DNA of 64,000 bases from Myxococcales bacterium (GCA_002731825.1 PCCS01000013.1:57480-121479), one strand, 5' to 3'. Counted from the stretch's first letter, positions 53,823 through 63,829 are shown. Translations and numbers: made by a program. Notes: generated by a model not told the origin, from the sequence alone.

Positions 53823-54554
53823 GTGGACCGCTACGAATTCTTCTCGGGGTTACCCCGGACTGAGCCTGGTGGGACCATCTTCACGTCGGCCTACCTGAGT
53901 TTTGTCCAGTTACAGCGTTCGGACCGGATACTCGACCTTCGAACAGGCACTGGCGAGCGAGCTGTTTGGATCTGTCGGTCTAGAGTTGGGGAAGTGGTTG
54001 CCGTCGATCAAGACCCACGCTTTTGCCGGCTTGCTCAGTCCCACGCCTTGGATGGTGGAACGGGTGGTCGAATGCAGGCCGTTTGTGCGCGTTACAATGC
54101 GCTACCATTTAGCGACGAAAGCTTCTCATTGGTCATCGCTGAATGGGCGCCCATCACCTTGGGCCTTAAGGCGTCATTACAGCTTTGGAGACGCCTTGTT
54201 CCCGTCGGCGGCCTACTCGCGATTTCATATCCGGGCGTTGTCAATCGCGATGCGCCCAAAGAAGTTCGAGGTCCGATTGAATTGCGTATGGCTGAACCGA
54301 TGGCCACATTAAATGATTACCAATCTACAGCCCGATCCCTCGGCTACGAAATGGTGCATCAGGCAACTTTAGGGCATCACCTTTGGCAAAACTTTTACGC
54401 GGATACTACCCGACGTGCTTGGGCGCTCGCTGGTCGCGATGAAAACAATGTGAGCGGTGCCATTCGCTCAATTCTCGATGAGGCAAATTGGTACCGTAAT
54501 ATTGGACGTGGCCGAGTGTTTCTACAAAGTATGTTACTTCGCAGAACGCGTTAG
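53823..54554 (+). CDS. SAM-dependent methyltransferase-like protein
   Basis: The 243-residue protein starts at GTG 53823, 14 bases after the citrate synthase stop. RILDLRTGTGERAVWICRSRVGEVVAVDQDPRFCRLA is motif I and II of a class I Rossmann methyltransferase (usually DxGxGxG; here LRTGTGE). YNALPFSDESFSLVIAEWAPITLG covers motif IV and post-I. A long C-terminal helical part follows. Substrate unknown. Confidence 0.75.
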   Translation: MDRYEFFSGLPRTEPGGTIFTSAYLSFVQLQRSDRILDLRTGTGERAVWICRSRVGEVVAVDQDPRFCRLAQSHALDGGTGGRMQAVCARYNALPFSDESFSLVIAEWAPITLGLKASLQLWRRLVPVGGLLAISYPGVVNRDAPKEVRGPIELRMAEPMATLNDYQSTARSLGYEMVHQATLGHHLWQNFYADTTRRAWALAGRDENNVSGAIRSILDEANWYRNIGRGRVFLQSMLLRRTR

Positions 54555-54581
54555 GCTACGAACGAACAAGGAATAGACAGT

Positions 54582-57224
54582 ATGCGGAAGATCGACCTTC
54601 ACCTGAGCGTATTATTGATCGTGATTTGTGCAGCGGTAGGCTGTGATGATGGATCAAGTTCAACTGGAAATAACGTCGTCACAGCAGACGGAGGGCGCCG
54701 AATTGCGGATGCGTCTCTCGACCAGTCCGTGACGGCCAATGATGCAGCACCGGGCGGTGATGCCGGCACCGCATCGGATAGCTCGACCATAGCCGATAGC
54801 GGTTTGCTGCCGCTTAGAGACTGCGAAGAAGTTTGCGACTTCTATGTCGAATGCGATCGCTTAGACCTTTGGATGGGACGACAGCGGAGCGCATGCATCG
54901 CTGCGTGCGAACAGGTCGAGGACCTAGAGGCCTTCTCAGGCTATCGAGCTTGTCTGCAAACGACAGCCTGCGATGGTCTACAAGAATGTCGACTGCCTGT
55001 CAGACCTCGACCGACCTGTAGTCAAGTCTGTGAAACCTTAGATGAATGTGGAGCTACAGACCGTCTGCCGGCTGCAATACCTGGCGTAGAGGACTGCTTG
55101 TCCGGTTGTGGCACGCCATCGATTTCTGCCGACATTCGGCGTTGTGGAGAAGCCGTCGTTGCTGATCCTGAGACGTGTAATGAACCAGAGTTCGCTCTGT
55201 GTATGCTCCGCGAGCAAGCTGCGACCTGCACACAGGTGTGCCAACAGAAAGTGGACTGTGGTTTGGTTGACGACGTCATAGACTGCTCGATCGCCTGCTT
55301 GAGTCGTGACGTGCCCATGGATCCCTTGGCACTGAGACGAATTCGAATCGAAGAAAATTGTGCGGAACAGTCAAATAGCTGCGATGACTTTCTCAGCTGT
55401 CAGCGAATCGAAATTGATGGTGTAAGCCCCGACGACGTCGCTCGACTTTGTGCGGCGGATGAGGCGTGTTCATTTTTTGGGGAACAATGCGTAGAACGTG
55501 CAACAGACTTGCTGACTTTGACCGACAGTAGCACCCTTGACTGCGCTATCGACCGCCTTGAAAATCAATGCGATGTTGGTCTGCTATCGTGCCTCAGGCC
55601 GGCATTTCCACCTGTTGGCATGTGCGATGAATTCTGTGCCGTATCCGCCATCTGTGGTGCACTTCCTCAAGGTCAGCTTGAACTTGAATGTGTGGCAGAT
55701 TGTCGCGCAATTATTGAGGCTGAGGACCGTATCAGACTGGCTGAAATTTGGCGTGGGTTGGGGTGTGCTTACGCGAATAGCTGTGATGAATTTGTCGACT
55801 GCACGGAGCAGGACCTCGGGGTTCTCGACTGCGCTGGTCTGTGTCAGCGGCGGTCCGAATGTAACCCAGAGCAAGATGGTGGATGCGTAGATGCGTGTGC
55901 GGCGCGTCAGTCGACTCTGCGAAACTGGGCGGAACGACTGTGCACACAGGCAGCCGCAACGTGTGATGGCGTAAGCCTTTGCGTGGCCGACAGTGCACCG
56001 CCATGTGACCGTTTGTGTACTTTATATGAGGCATGTGGCCAGGATTCTCTTTCCTGTCAAACAGCGTGCGATGACGGTCATTACTTAGGAGATGAGACAT
56101 TCATTGAGGAATACGCCTGTGCGACCGCAGAGCAGGCCTGCGATGGTCGTTTGCAATGTCGCGGTGGCGATAGAGATGCGGGGCTTTCATGCCTAAACTG
56201 GTGTCAGTTCCAAACTCAGTGCGGTGAGTCTGATGCTGATATTCTGGACTGTCTCGATTCCTGTTCGGCGGGTCTTCCAGGGGAACAGGGCCTGATCTTC
56301 GAAGCGTCAAATCAATGTCTCGTCAATTTGGGTCAAGGACCGGCGTGTGAAGACTTGAGCGATTGCTTCAATGCTGTGTCAGCAGATGAATTATGTCTTC
56401 AATCCTGCAATGAACAAGTGCGCTGCGGTCTCATCGATGAGTCTGCTCAATGCGTTCAGTTGTGTACTGAGCGTTTCGAAGCGGACGACGTCGACCAACT
56501 TAGCTGCGTTTTGCGAACGCAGCGTTTGAACGCGGGCTGCGGTGCTGTCGCTGAATGCACAGGCGTCGATGTTGAACCTGCAAGTGTTGATTGTTCTGCA
56601 CTGTGCCAGGCACAAGCGACTTGCAATGAGGGTCTCGATATCTTTTTGTGCGAACGAGATTGCACGCCAGCCACTTTTGACTTGGCCATTCGTCGCAGAT
56701 GTGCCGATTTGGCAGAGTGTGATGCGCTAGAGCTTTGTTTGCCCGATGAGATTACAGTCCCCGGTGCCTGCACTGATGCATGTGCATCGGCAGAGGCATG
56801 CGATGGTTTGATCGGGGATGCCGCGAACGCATTGTATGCAACGCGCGTCGAGTGTGAGGCAGATTGCACTGCTCGGGGGCTTCTATCTGCTGGCGAATCG
56901 GTGATGAACTTACCCGATTGCCTTGCTGAAGCCATGTGTGATCCGGATGCTTTTTCGGGCTGCTTCGCTGGGCGGCAACCCGTCGACTGTGGATCCGGAT
57001 GGGATGCGGTCGTCGCATGCAACAACCAGCTCTTCTTACAACTCTTCGGCATGATTAATGGTCGAGCTGACTACATCGCCGTTTGCGAAGAACAGTTCGC
57101 TGTGAATCCCGCACAGGTCGAGGCCGACCTAACCTGCCTTACGGACATAGCGATGAGGGCCAATGGGGACCCAAATATCTGCCTTGAGCAGGTTCAATGC
57201 CTTTTGGGTGGTCTAGGACCGTGA
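54582..57224 (+). CDS. Cysteine-rich lipoprotein, CxxxC-type repeats
   Basis: The 880-residue product has a lipoprotein signal (LLIVICAAVGC, Cys21), a Ser/Asp/Ala linker, and about ten units with a C-x3-C-x5-C core such as CEEVCDFYVEC, CSQVCETLDEC, CDRLCTLYEAC and CTDACASAEAC, each followed by further cysteines. The pattern differs from the repeat of the lipoprotein at 40360. All cysteines should be oxidised outside the cytoplasm. No enzyme domain is visible. It is coupled to the next gene by GTGA. Confidence 0.82.
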   Translation: MRKIDLHLSVLLIVICAAVGCDDGSSSTGNNVVTADGGRRIADASLDQSVTANDAAPGGDAGTASDSSTIADSGLLPLRDCEEVCDFYVECDRLDLWMGRQRSACIAACEQVEDLEAFSGYRACLQTTACDGLQECRLPVRPRPTCSQVCETLDECGATDRLPAAIPGVEDCLSGCGTPSISADIRRCGEAVVADPETCNEPEFALCMLREQAATCTQVCQQKVDCGLVDDVIDCSIACLSRDVPMDPLALRRIRIEENCAEQSNSCDDFLSCQRIEIDGVSPDDVARLCAADEACSFFGEQCVERATDLLTLTDSSTLDCAIDRLENQCDVGLLSCLRPAFPPVGMCDEFCAVSAICGALPQGQLELECVADCRAIIEAEDRIRLAEIWRGLGCAYANSCDEFVDCTEQDLGVLDCAGLCQRRSECNPEQDGGCVDACAARQSTLRNWAERLCTQAAATCDGVSLCVADSAPPCDRLCTLYEACGQDSLSCQTACDDGHYLGDETFIEEYACATAEQACDGRLQCRGGDRDAGLSCLNWCQFQTQCGESDADILDCLDSCSAGLPGEQGLIFEASNQCLVNLGQGPACEDLSDCFNAVSADELCLQSCNEQVRCGLIDESAQCVQLCTERFEADDVDQLSCVLRTQRLNAGCGAVAECTGVDVEPASVDCSALCQAQATCNEGLDIFLCERDCTPATFDLAIRRRCADLAECDALELCLPDEITVPGACTDACASAEACDGLIGDAANALYATRVECEADCTARGLLSAGESVMNLPDCLAEAMCDPDAFSGCFAGRQPVDCGSGWDAVVACNNQLFLQLFGMINGRADYIAVCEEQFAVNPAQVEADLTCLTDIAMRANGDPNICLEQVQCLLGGLGP

Positions 57225-58030
57225 ATTTAGCCTGGCTCATTCTCGCTTTGCCTGTTTGGGGATTAGAGCCGAACATAAGCCTCACTGACGTGCCCAATCG
57301 TTTGATGGTTGTTGGTCGTCTAGACGGTGAAAAGTGGACGCGTCAGGTTGCGGGTAAGACGGAGATATTGACTTTCGAATGTGCCCCTATTGCTGGGTGT
57401 AACAGTCATCCGTCATCTGCCGTCTTTTATTTTCACGAGAACGCACTTGTTTCCGGAACCATGCAGTTTTCTCGTGAGAAGGGACCCCGCGGCGAACATT
57501 TGACTCAACATATACAACAGCAAGTTGAGACGTTTGGTAAGCCCATCGCCGTTGGCCAAGTGGTCGGACGCTACACACGTTATTACTCTAATTCCACCAC
57601 CACGACTGCCTGGGTGCAAGATGGCGATCAGGCACAAATTAAGCTCTACGTCGATCGCCTCAATCCGATGGGTCGCGCTGAGGCTACAGCTCAAGGTGCT
57701 CAGCTTAGTCTAGCCGATTATTCAGGGGCTTCTGCGTACAAAAGTGGCTATCAGGCTTTGTTGAAAGAAGACTGGGCGGCCGCAATCTCATCTTTTAAAT
57801 CTGTCATTGAAAACAAGCAGGCTCAGCCGATCTTTAAGGACCAAGTTCAATTTGTTCTCGCAATGTCTATCGCAGCATCACTCAAGGGCGAATTTAAGCG
57901 TCCAAAGAACCGGACCCGTATCTGGGTCAAGACGGCTGAAATGCAAATAAACCAGGCAAAGACATTGGCGCCAGCTCTCAAGATTCAGCTGGACCAACTC
58001 CTCAAGACATTTAGAACCGAAATTCCCTAG
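57221..58030 (+). CDS. Exported protein with C-terminal TPR-like helices
   Basis: GTG 57221 overlaps the stop of the Cys-rich lipoprotein and is preferred over ATG 57197. The 269-residue protein begins with a signal-like segment (VNLAWLILALPVWGLEPN). It has a beta-rich N-terminal half (LMVVGRLDGEKWTRQVAGKTEILTFECAPIAGC, SSAVFYFHENALVSGTM) and a helical C-terminal half (YKSGYQALLKEDWAAAISSFKSVIENK). Likely periplasmic, function unknown. Its 3' end overlaps the convergent aminopeptidase gene by four bases. Confidence 0.7.
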   Translation: MNLAWLILALPVWGLEPNISLTDVPNRLMVVGRLDGEKWTRQVAGKTEILTFECAPIAGCNSHPSSAVFYFHENALVSGTMQFSREKGPRGEHLTQHIQQQVETFGKPIAVGQVVGRYTRYYSNSTTTTAWVQDGDQAQIKLYVDRLNPMGRAEATAQGAQLSLADYSGASAYKSGYQALLKEDWAAAISSFKSVIENKQAQPIFKDQVQFVLAMSIAASLKGEFKRPKNRTRIWVKTAEMQINQAKTLAPALKIQLDQLLKTFRTEIP

Positions 58031-59475
58031 TCGGTGAGCAATTCCAAGAGAAGGTTCGCACCAAAACCTGTGCCACGTTCTCCGTCCATCGCCGGTCCCG
58101 CCAGATCAACATGCATCCACGGTCCATCATAATCGACCATATGATTCGCTACGAATTGCGCCGCACAAGATGCTTGTGCGTTGCTGCGATCCTTAACAGA
58201 GTTTTTCATGTCGGCGACTTGGCTTTTGAACTCTTTACGATAAAACTCAGGGCAGTAAGGGAGTGGATGTACAAGATCGCCGGTCAAGATACCGGCCGTG
58301 ATAGCACGGGCTTCGAGCTCGGTATCATTAGATACGATTGCTGCATGACGTTGGCCTGTTGCAACCATTTGAGCACCGGTCAGCGTGGCCAGATCAATAA
58401 TCACATCTGGTGAATAGTGTCGGGTCAAGTAGGCGATGCCATCCGCAAGAACCAACCGACCCTCTGCATCCGTATTATTGACCTCAACAGTCAGGCCAGA
58501 ATACATGCTCAAAATATCGTCAGGCCGAGTTGAATCGGGTCCAACAGAATTTTCAGCGAGGCACAGAATCGCAATGATCCGCTGCTTTGAGCCAAGTTTA
58601 ACAGCTGCTCTGAAAGCCGCTAAAACGGTTGCGGCGCCACCCATGTCCATTTTCATCCCGGGCATGCCCGTCTTGGACTTAATGCTAAGACCACCTGTGT
58701 CATACACAATCCCTTTTCCGATCCAACCGACTGTTTCTTCGAAGCCTTCGGGAGCATAGTCCAGAACCACTAGAGCGGGTGGATGGGTTGCAGCTCTGCC
58801 AACACCCCACAAGCCACCCAAGCCAGCATGCGCCAAAGACTCTCCCTCAAGAACTGAGATCTCAGCTCCAAAGTTTGCAGCTGTCTCGCGAGCCAGTTCT
58901 ACAAATGCCTGAGTGTGGAGTTCAGATGCTGGCGTATCCACCAAGCGCGCTCCGAATCGGGTTGCCTCTAAGTGGACTTGGATTCGGTCAAGGTCAAGCG
59001 GCTTTTCATCGTCGGCGATGAGCGCAACGTTAATGCGTCTCTGCTTACTTGGTATCGAGGTTTTGCGGCTATAGGCGGGCAGTGCCTTGGCGACTGCAGA
59101 TGCAGCGGCAATCCCATGGGATGCTTCTTCGATAGCGAGGAAAACGGTCGTCGAACCTTCTCCTGGGATCAACCCCCGAAGGAGCTGGGTTATGCTATGT
59201 GGTCGTGCCGGTGAATTATGTCTCGAACAGGCGTTTGGTAGAACCCCAACCGAGACCTTGCGAGGGCTCTCTGATGCCCGCCAGGTCTCCGTTGATTTAC
59301 CGGCATCACCCGGTGAACACGCGTCGACCATGGTTTCCCATATCTCACTGACGTCTTTGGGAAGGACTCGAAAGACGGAATCGCACAGCAAGTGATCGCG
59401 TCGTCCAACGAAAACATAATTATCAGCCCCCTTGACGGCGGCTGAGAATTCTAGGATTTGAATATCTGTCTGCAT
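58027..59475 (-). CDS. pepA: M17-family leucyl aminopeptidase
   Basis: The 482-residue protein matches cytosol aminopeptidases: WIGKGIVYDTGGLSIKSK with the metal lysine and aspartate, GMPGMKMDMGGAATVL, the signature NTDAEGRLVLADG (about 331-343), and DLATLTGAQ. It has the usual two-zinc catalytic domain plus an N-terminal part with weaker similarity. It releases N-terminal residues from peptides in the cytoplasm. Some relatives of this type (NPEPL1-like) have altered substrate range. Confidence 0.9.
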   Translation of the reverse strand: MQTDIQILEFSAAVKGADNYVFVGRRDHLLCDSVFRVLPKDVSEIWETMVDACSPGDAGKSTETWRASESPRKVSVGVLPNACSRHNSPARPHSITQLLRGLIPGEGSTTVFLAIEEASHGIAAASAVAKALPAYSRKTSIPSKQRRINVALIADDEKPLDLDRIQVHLEATRFGARLVDTPASELHTQAFVELARETAANFGAEISVLEGESLAHAGLGGLWGVGRAATHPPALVVLDYAPEGFEETVGWIGKGIVYDTGGLSIKSKTGMPGMKMDMGGAATVLAAFRAAVKLGSKQRIIAILCLAENSVGPDSTRPDDILSMYSGLTVEVNNTDAEGRLVLADGIAYLTRHYSPDVIIDLATLTGAQMVATGQRHAAIVSNDTELEARAITAGILTGDLVHPLPYCPEFYRKEFKSQVADMKNSVKDRSNAQASCAAQFVANHMVDYDGPWMHVDLAGPAMDGERGTGFGANLLLELLTD

Positions 59476-59535
59476 TAAACGACCCTAACTAGCTCAGAGA
59501 GAGTCTGCAAGAAGTCCATGATTAAAGGAACGGCA

Positions 59536-60450
59536 ATGCGTACGATTTTTTATTTTTTGGTTTTCGTTTGTGCAAGCGCGGCCCAAGCAAAGCGTAATAC
59601 GCCCTGGGCCAAGATCACCAAGCCGTCTTCTGGACCGAGCGAAGCGATTGGCGGATATTCAAATGGGTGCATAAGGGGAGCGGTGGCTCTTCCTGAGACT
59701 GGACCTGGTTACACGTCAATCAGGCGGTTTCGCAATCGATACTATGGCCATACCCGTTTGGTGACCTATTTGAAAAAGCTGGGAACCAAACTTAAAAAAC
59801 AAGAGATAGATGAGATTTTGATCGGCGACCTTTCTCAGCCTCAAGGCGGGTTGATGGGGTATGGACATAGAAGCCATCAGCTTGGTCTTGATGCAGACAT
59901 TTGGTTTAGTCGACCGAAAAAAGATAAGCGAGCTAAAGACAATAACTTTAATTCGTTAGTCGATCGAAAAAGAGAGAAAATAGTCAGCAAGCGTTGGACA
60001 GACAAAGTCATTGGCTTGTTACGCACGGCTGCATCTGACGACAATGTGAGCCGGATCTTCGTTCACTGGGTCATCAAGAATCAGCTCTGCCGGGACGTTA
60101 AAAACGACCGGACTTGGCTTAGGAAAATTCGAGCTTGGTGGGGGCATGACCGACATTTTCATGTTCGGCTCACGTGTCCAAAGGAATCGAAAGATTGTAA
60201 GAATCAGGGCGCTATTAAATCAGGTGATGGATGCGGTGCTGAAAAATGGTTCTCAGCGGCGCGGGTGAAAGCGAGAAAGACACGTGCTGCCGAGCGGAGA
60301 AAAAAGCGTCGGGAGAAAATAGCTCGGCTTATGAAAACCAAGAAAAACGCCAAACGGATAAAGGTGCCCAAGAAAAAAAAGCGGAAGAAAACCTATCATC
60401 CCAGGTGCCAAGAATTACTCGATGAGTCGAAGTCGAAGACCAAAAAATAA
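59536..60450 (+). CDS. mepA: Penicillin-insensitive murein endopeptidase, MepA/M74
   Basis: From ATG 59536 (AAGGAA upstream) the 304-residue protein has a signal peptide (FYFLVFVCASAAQA). The M74 zinc site is seen in YGHRSHQLGLDADIW, FVHWVIKNQLC and WGHDRHFHVRLTCP. The enzyme cleaves D-Ala-mDAP cross-links in the periplasm. Normal MepA ends soon after the catalytic domain; here a Lys/Arg-rich tail of about 65 residues follows, possibly binding acidic wall or lipid. Confidence 0.92.
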   Translation: MRTIFYFLVFVCASAAQAKRNTPWAKITKPSSGPSEAIGGYSNGCIRGAVALPETGPGYTSIRRFRNRYYGHTRLVTYLKKLGTKLKKQEIDEILIGDLSQPQGGLMGYGHRSHQLGLDADIWFSRPKKDKRAKDNNFNSLVDRKREKIVSKRWTDKVIGLLRTAASDDNVSRIFVHWVIKNQLCRDVKNDRTWLRKIRAWWGHDRHFHVRLTCPKESKDCKNQGAIKSGDGCGAEKWFSAARVKARKTRAAERRKKRREKIARLMKTKKNAKRIKVPKKKKRKKTYHPRCQELLDESKSKTKK

Positions 60451-60466
60451 GAGGCCCTGTGCCTCA
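60441..60466 (-). terminator. Rho-independent terminator for the gene at 60464-61273
   Basis: On the minus strand the stem GAGGC...GCCTC with five-base loop ACAGG is followed by TTATTTTTTG. It lies just past the stop of the hypothetical gene, inside the 3' end of mepA. Confidence 0.5.
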
Positions 60467-61273
60467 GTCCTTTGATGCCTTTATCGCATTTTCGATCAAA
60501 TTGATGATTTGACCAATCTCATGTTCCGTCACGCTGACGACGAGTTCCATGGCATCCCCAAAAATTGTTCCGAGCCACCCCGTTTCATTAAAGCCAATTG
60601 AAAAGGCGTCCGAGTCCGCGACTTGCGGTAACTCATTGAGTGCGTCTGCCAACGCTTTCGTGAATTCGACATTCGCCCAATACCCAATGCGCTGATAAAA
60701 CTTGGTCGTCTCAGCCTCTATAGCTGTTCTCAATGCGTAGTCCAGACGTTCGACATCCGCTGAGGCTTCACCTAATCCAATCAAGAGGCCGGTGAGCTCT
60801 TCTCGCAGGTCTCTCAAAGCAAATCGAGCACGCTTGAGCCGTGTTTCGATGAATTCACCAAAAGGAGCCCAAATGAGTCGCGATGCCGATTTGAGAGCAG
60901 CCTTCCGGTCAACTCTGGACCCCTTGATGTATGAATCAAGCACCTGAGTACGCTTGAGAACAGCCCAGGCACGATCAGCTGTAGGCAGACGGTATCGAGG
61001 TCGATAGGCGTTCTCGATTGAGAAGGTCAGGCTCTCTCGGACATCAGCAAACACGCTTGCAGCCAACGCTTTGACAGACGCCGGATGCGATGGCTGCGCG
61101 TCCGGTGGCACATCAGGTTCAAGTAAAAAGTCTGATATGGTTACGCTGCCCCTTAGGTCCATTAGTTGAGCCATAAGCTCATGAGGCTTTAATACAGCGC
61201 CATCAATGTCCAGTTCCAGTCGATTGACAGCGTGTTCAATAGACCCCTTTTCTTTCGTCGACTCGTCGGACAT
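60464..61273 (-). CDS. Hypothetical protein, mostly helical
   Basis: A 269-residue cytoplasmic-looking protein beginning MSDESTKEKGSIEHAVNRLE. It is charged and mainly alpha-helical, with stretches such as FALRDLREELTGLLIGLGEASADVERLDYALRTAIEAETTKFYQRIGYW. The last part has IGFNETGWLGTIFGDAMELVVSVTEHEIGQIINLIENAI. No signal peptide, metal site or known motif is seen. It is divergent from the solute-binding protein gene. I do not recognise the family. Confidence 0.65.
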   Translation of the reverse strand: MSDESTKEKGSIEHAVNRLELDIDGAVLKPHELMAQLMDLRGSVTISDFLLEPDVPPDAQPSHPASVKALAASVFADVRESLTFSIENAYRPRYRLPTADRAWAVLKRTQVLDSYIKGSRVDRKAALKSASRLIWAPFGEFIETRLKRARFALRDLREELTGLLIGLGEASADVERLDYALRTAIEAETTKFYQRIGYWANVEFTKALADALNELPQVADSDAFSIGFNETGWLGTIFGDAMELVVSVTEHEIGQIINLIENAIKASKD

Positions 61274-61400
61274 TTATCCTCTTGGTACATTTCATGTTCA
61301 CGGTCATTGTTCCTCATTTGCCTTCTGACTTGCAAAGGATTAGCGTGGAATTTCAAGAGTTGGACATCTGTCCGTAAGATCAGGCAAAGGAGAGCCGCGC

Positions 61401-63302
61401 TTGCAGTCTAGCTGGCCACAACTCAGTACCCATCCGCTTACGTGTCGTTTATCGTGGTCTAAGGGCATAATTGGCTGCATCGGTCTCGTTATCTTTTGCA
61501 TAGGCTGCAGCGAACAAAGCCTTCAGAGTTCGCCTCCATTGCTTCGGACAGCGCCACCTGCCCCGGCACGGTTAGATCAATCCCTCTTGTCTGACCAAGG
61601 TGTTTCAAAGACACCGATTAAACTCGAAAAATTCCAAGTCGAAAATATTGAGATTGGCCGCTTTGGAGGCCGATTAACGCTGGCTGCGGTTGGTAATCCA
61701 AAAACCTTTAATCCGTTATTCGGTAATGAATCATCGAGTAGTATTTACTTGTCGCCCATGTTTGCTGATTGCTGGTCTTTTCATAATGGCCGTCAAGAAG
61801 AAGAACCTGGCTTATGTAAGTCTTACGAAAGATCTGAAGATGGCCTGACCTATACATTTACCCTTAGGAAAGGTCTTCGATGGTCCGATGGACATCCCAT
61901 TACGTCAGACGATTTCTTATTTTCATATTCGGTCATTCTTGATCCGAATATCCCAAATTCGGACCGCGACTTATTTCGCCAAGGGACCAACAGCCAGGGT
62001 AGACCCCGTTACCCTAAATTGAAAAAGCTCGACGACCTTCGTTTTCAGTTCACACTCCATGAGGCCGAAGTCTTGTTTCAGAACACGGGTGGGAGTTTCG
62101 CCGTTATACCCAAGCATGTCTGGCATGGATCCTATGAACGAGGTCAGCTCCTTAAAACGATGTCCACAAGCATGAATTTAGAAAAGCTGGTTGGCTCAGG
62201 CCCCTTCATTGTGCGCGAATTTGAAAGAGATCACCGAGTGGTCATGGTGCGTAACGATCACTATTGGAAATTTGACTCGAAGGGAAATCAGCTCCCATAT
62301 CTTGATTCGGTTGAGTTTCGAATCTGCAATGATCTCAGCTCAGCTTTAGCGCGTTTCGAGTCGAAGGAAACACATGTTCATGACATTAGAGCTGTTGATT
62401 ATGAGAGGCTTAAACGGGCTGAAAAAAGTGCCAACTCAACCGTGATCGATCTTGGGCCATCGTTTAATACACATTATCTCATGTTCAACTTAGGTCCTTA
62501 TCGTGATGCAGAGAAGAAACCCTTCATCGATCCGGTAAAGCAGGCCTGGTTTAACAGTAAGAACTTTCGCGCTGCAATCAGCCATGCCATCGATCGCAAT
62601 GGAATTGTCCGAAATGTTCTCAGTGGTCGTGGCCAACCTTTATGGTCTTACATCAGCCCAGCCAATCGCAGATGGTATCCAGAGACGGTTGTGAAATACG
62701 ACTTTAATCTTGAGAAGGCCGCGGATATTCTGGCTCAAGATGGCTTCAGGAAAATTGACGGGCACTTGTTGGATAAACGAGGGAATCAAGTCGTTTTTAA
62801 TATTGCTACGCCCGCTGAAAACGATATGCGGGTTGCTATGATGAACGTCATCAAGCGTGACTTGTCCCGCTTAGGCATCACAGCGAACATCAAACCGACT
62901 CCATTCAACGACATTGTACATGCCCTTCGGAAAACCCGTCGGTTTGAAGCGGTTGTTCTTGGGTGGGGCACATCGTCACCACCCGATCCATCTTTTTCAA
63001 GAAATGTGCTGTTAAGCAGCGGTCAAGATCACTATTGGCACCCTGAGCAGGTTGTGCCTAAAACCAAGTGGGAAGCAAAAATAGATGAGCTCATGCGACA
63101 GTCTACATCGACCCATGATTACGCTAAGCGAAAGACCTTTAGTGATGAGTTCTTTCGTATTTTCAGCGAATTCCAACCACAGATTCAATTGGTCGTCACA
63201 AATGATGCAGCTGCAGCGAGAAATACCGTAGGGAACTTTCAGCCATCAACCTTGAGACCGAAAACACACTGGAATATTGAGACGCTGTTCTTGCGGAAGT
63301 GA
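61401..63302 (+). CDS. Family-5 ABC solute-binding lipoprotein (DppA/OppA type), orphan
   Basis: AAAGGAGA before TTG 61401 supports this start. The 633-residue protein has a lipoprotein signal (GLVIFCIGC). It shows typical family-5 phrases: FTLRKGLRWSDGHPITSDDFLFSYSVILDP, GSGPFIVREFERDHRVVMVRNDHYW, and NFRAAISHAIDRNGIVRNVLSGRG. It should bind peptides or similar solutes at the membrane. No ABC permease or ATPase genes follow, so it is an orphan or works with a transporter elsewhere. Confidence 0.87.
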   Translation: MQSSWPQLSTHPLTCRLSWSKGIIGCIGLVIFCIGCSEQSLQSSPPLLRTAPPAPARLDQSLLSDQGVSKTPIKLEKFQVENIEIGRFGGRLTLAAVGNPKTFNPLFGNESSSSIYLSPMFADCWSFHNGRQEEEPGLCKSYERSEDGLTYTFTLRKGLRWSDGHPITSDDFLFSYSVILDPNIPNSDRDLFRQGTNSQGRPRYPKLKKLDDLRFQFTLHEAEVLFQNTGGSFAVIPKHVWHGSYERGQLLKTMSTSMNLEKLVGSGPFIVREFERDHRVVMVRNDHYWKFDSKGNQLPYLDSVEFRICNDLSSALARFESKETHVHDIRAVDYERLKRAEKSANSTVIDLGPSFNTHYLMFNLGPYRDAEKKPFIDPVKQAWFNSKNFRAAISHAIDRNGIVRNVLSGRGQPLWSYISPANRRWYPETVVKYDFNLEKAADILAQDGFRKIDGHLLDKRGNQVVFNIATPAENDMRVAMMNVIKRDLSRLGITANIKPTPFNDIVHALRKTRRFEAVVLGWGTSSPPDPSFSRNVLLSSGQDHYWHPEQVVPKTKWEAKIDELMRQSTSTHDYAKRKTFSDEFFRIFSEFQPQIQLVVTNDAAAARNTVGNFQPSTLRPKTHWNIETLFLRK

Positions 63303-63331
63303 GATGAACAGCATGGATAGAAAATGAAGCT

Positions 63332-63357
63332 CCTTGGGTCATAGATATGGCCCAGGG
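63332..63357 (+). terminator. Hairpin terminator after the solute-binding lipoprotein gene
   Basis: CCTTGGGTCAT and ATGGCCCAGGG form an 11-pair stem (two G-U pairs in the plus-strand RNA) around AGAT, followed by a short U-containing stretch (TCTTCGTCT). On the minus strand the two wobble pairs would be C-A mismatches, so it works for the plus strand. Confidence 0.55.
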
Positions 63358-63382
63358 TCTTCGTCTGGTCTGGGGCTGCTTG

Positions 63383-63829
63383 TTAGTCGTCCGACTCGTC
63401 TGTATCAGAGCTGTTATCGTCATCCCCACCGCTCACGAAACTTACATCCTCGAGGTCACTGACCTCCATGTCCTCTTCGTCATCTATGCCCTCGGCTTTG
63501 AGACCAACCGCATCATCGTCATCGGACCCGCTCATCTCCATCAACCGAGATTCGGCTGACGCATCGTCCATGTCGATCTCTTCGACCTCAGGATCATCCT
63601 CGTCCTCGTCCTCATCCACATCTTTTGCGGCTTCGGTATCTTCCATGGACTCTTCATCATTGATTCCAAGGATTTCCTCGTCTTGTTGTTCCTCATCTGC
63701 AGCTTCGGTTTCTTCACTCCGTGGATCATAACCACATGTAGGACATGAAAATCTCTCTCTATTCAAATCATAGAACTTTGTTCCACATGATGGGCATGCG
63801 TACTTGTTTCCAAGTTCAGGTCTAGCCAT
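63383..63829 (-). CDS. FYDLN-acid family protein (TIGR02300), zinc ribbon plus acidic tail
   Basis: The 148-residue protein begins with a zinc ribbon, [21 protein letters not shown] (cysteines 12, 15, 29, 32), and contains the family's FYDLN signature. The rest is strongly acidic (runs of Glu/Asp), as in TIGR02300 proteins of alpha- and deltaproteobacteria. Its function is unknown, with possible roles in transcription or chromosome processes suggested only by composition. Confidence 0.92.
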   Translation of the reverse strand: MARPELGNKYACPSCGTKFYDLNRERFSCPTCGYDPRSEETEAADEEQQDEEILGINDEESMEDTEAAKDVDEDEDEDDPEVEEIDMDDASAESRLMEMSGSDDDDAVGLKAEGIDDEEDMEVSDLEDVSFVSGGDDDNSSDTDESDD

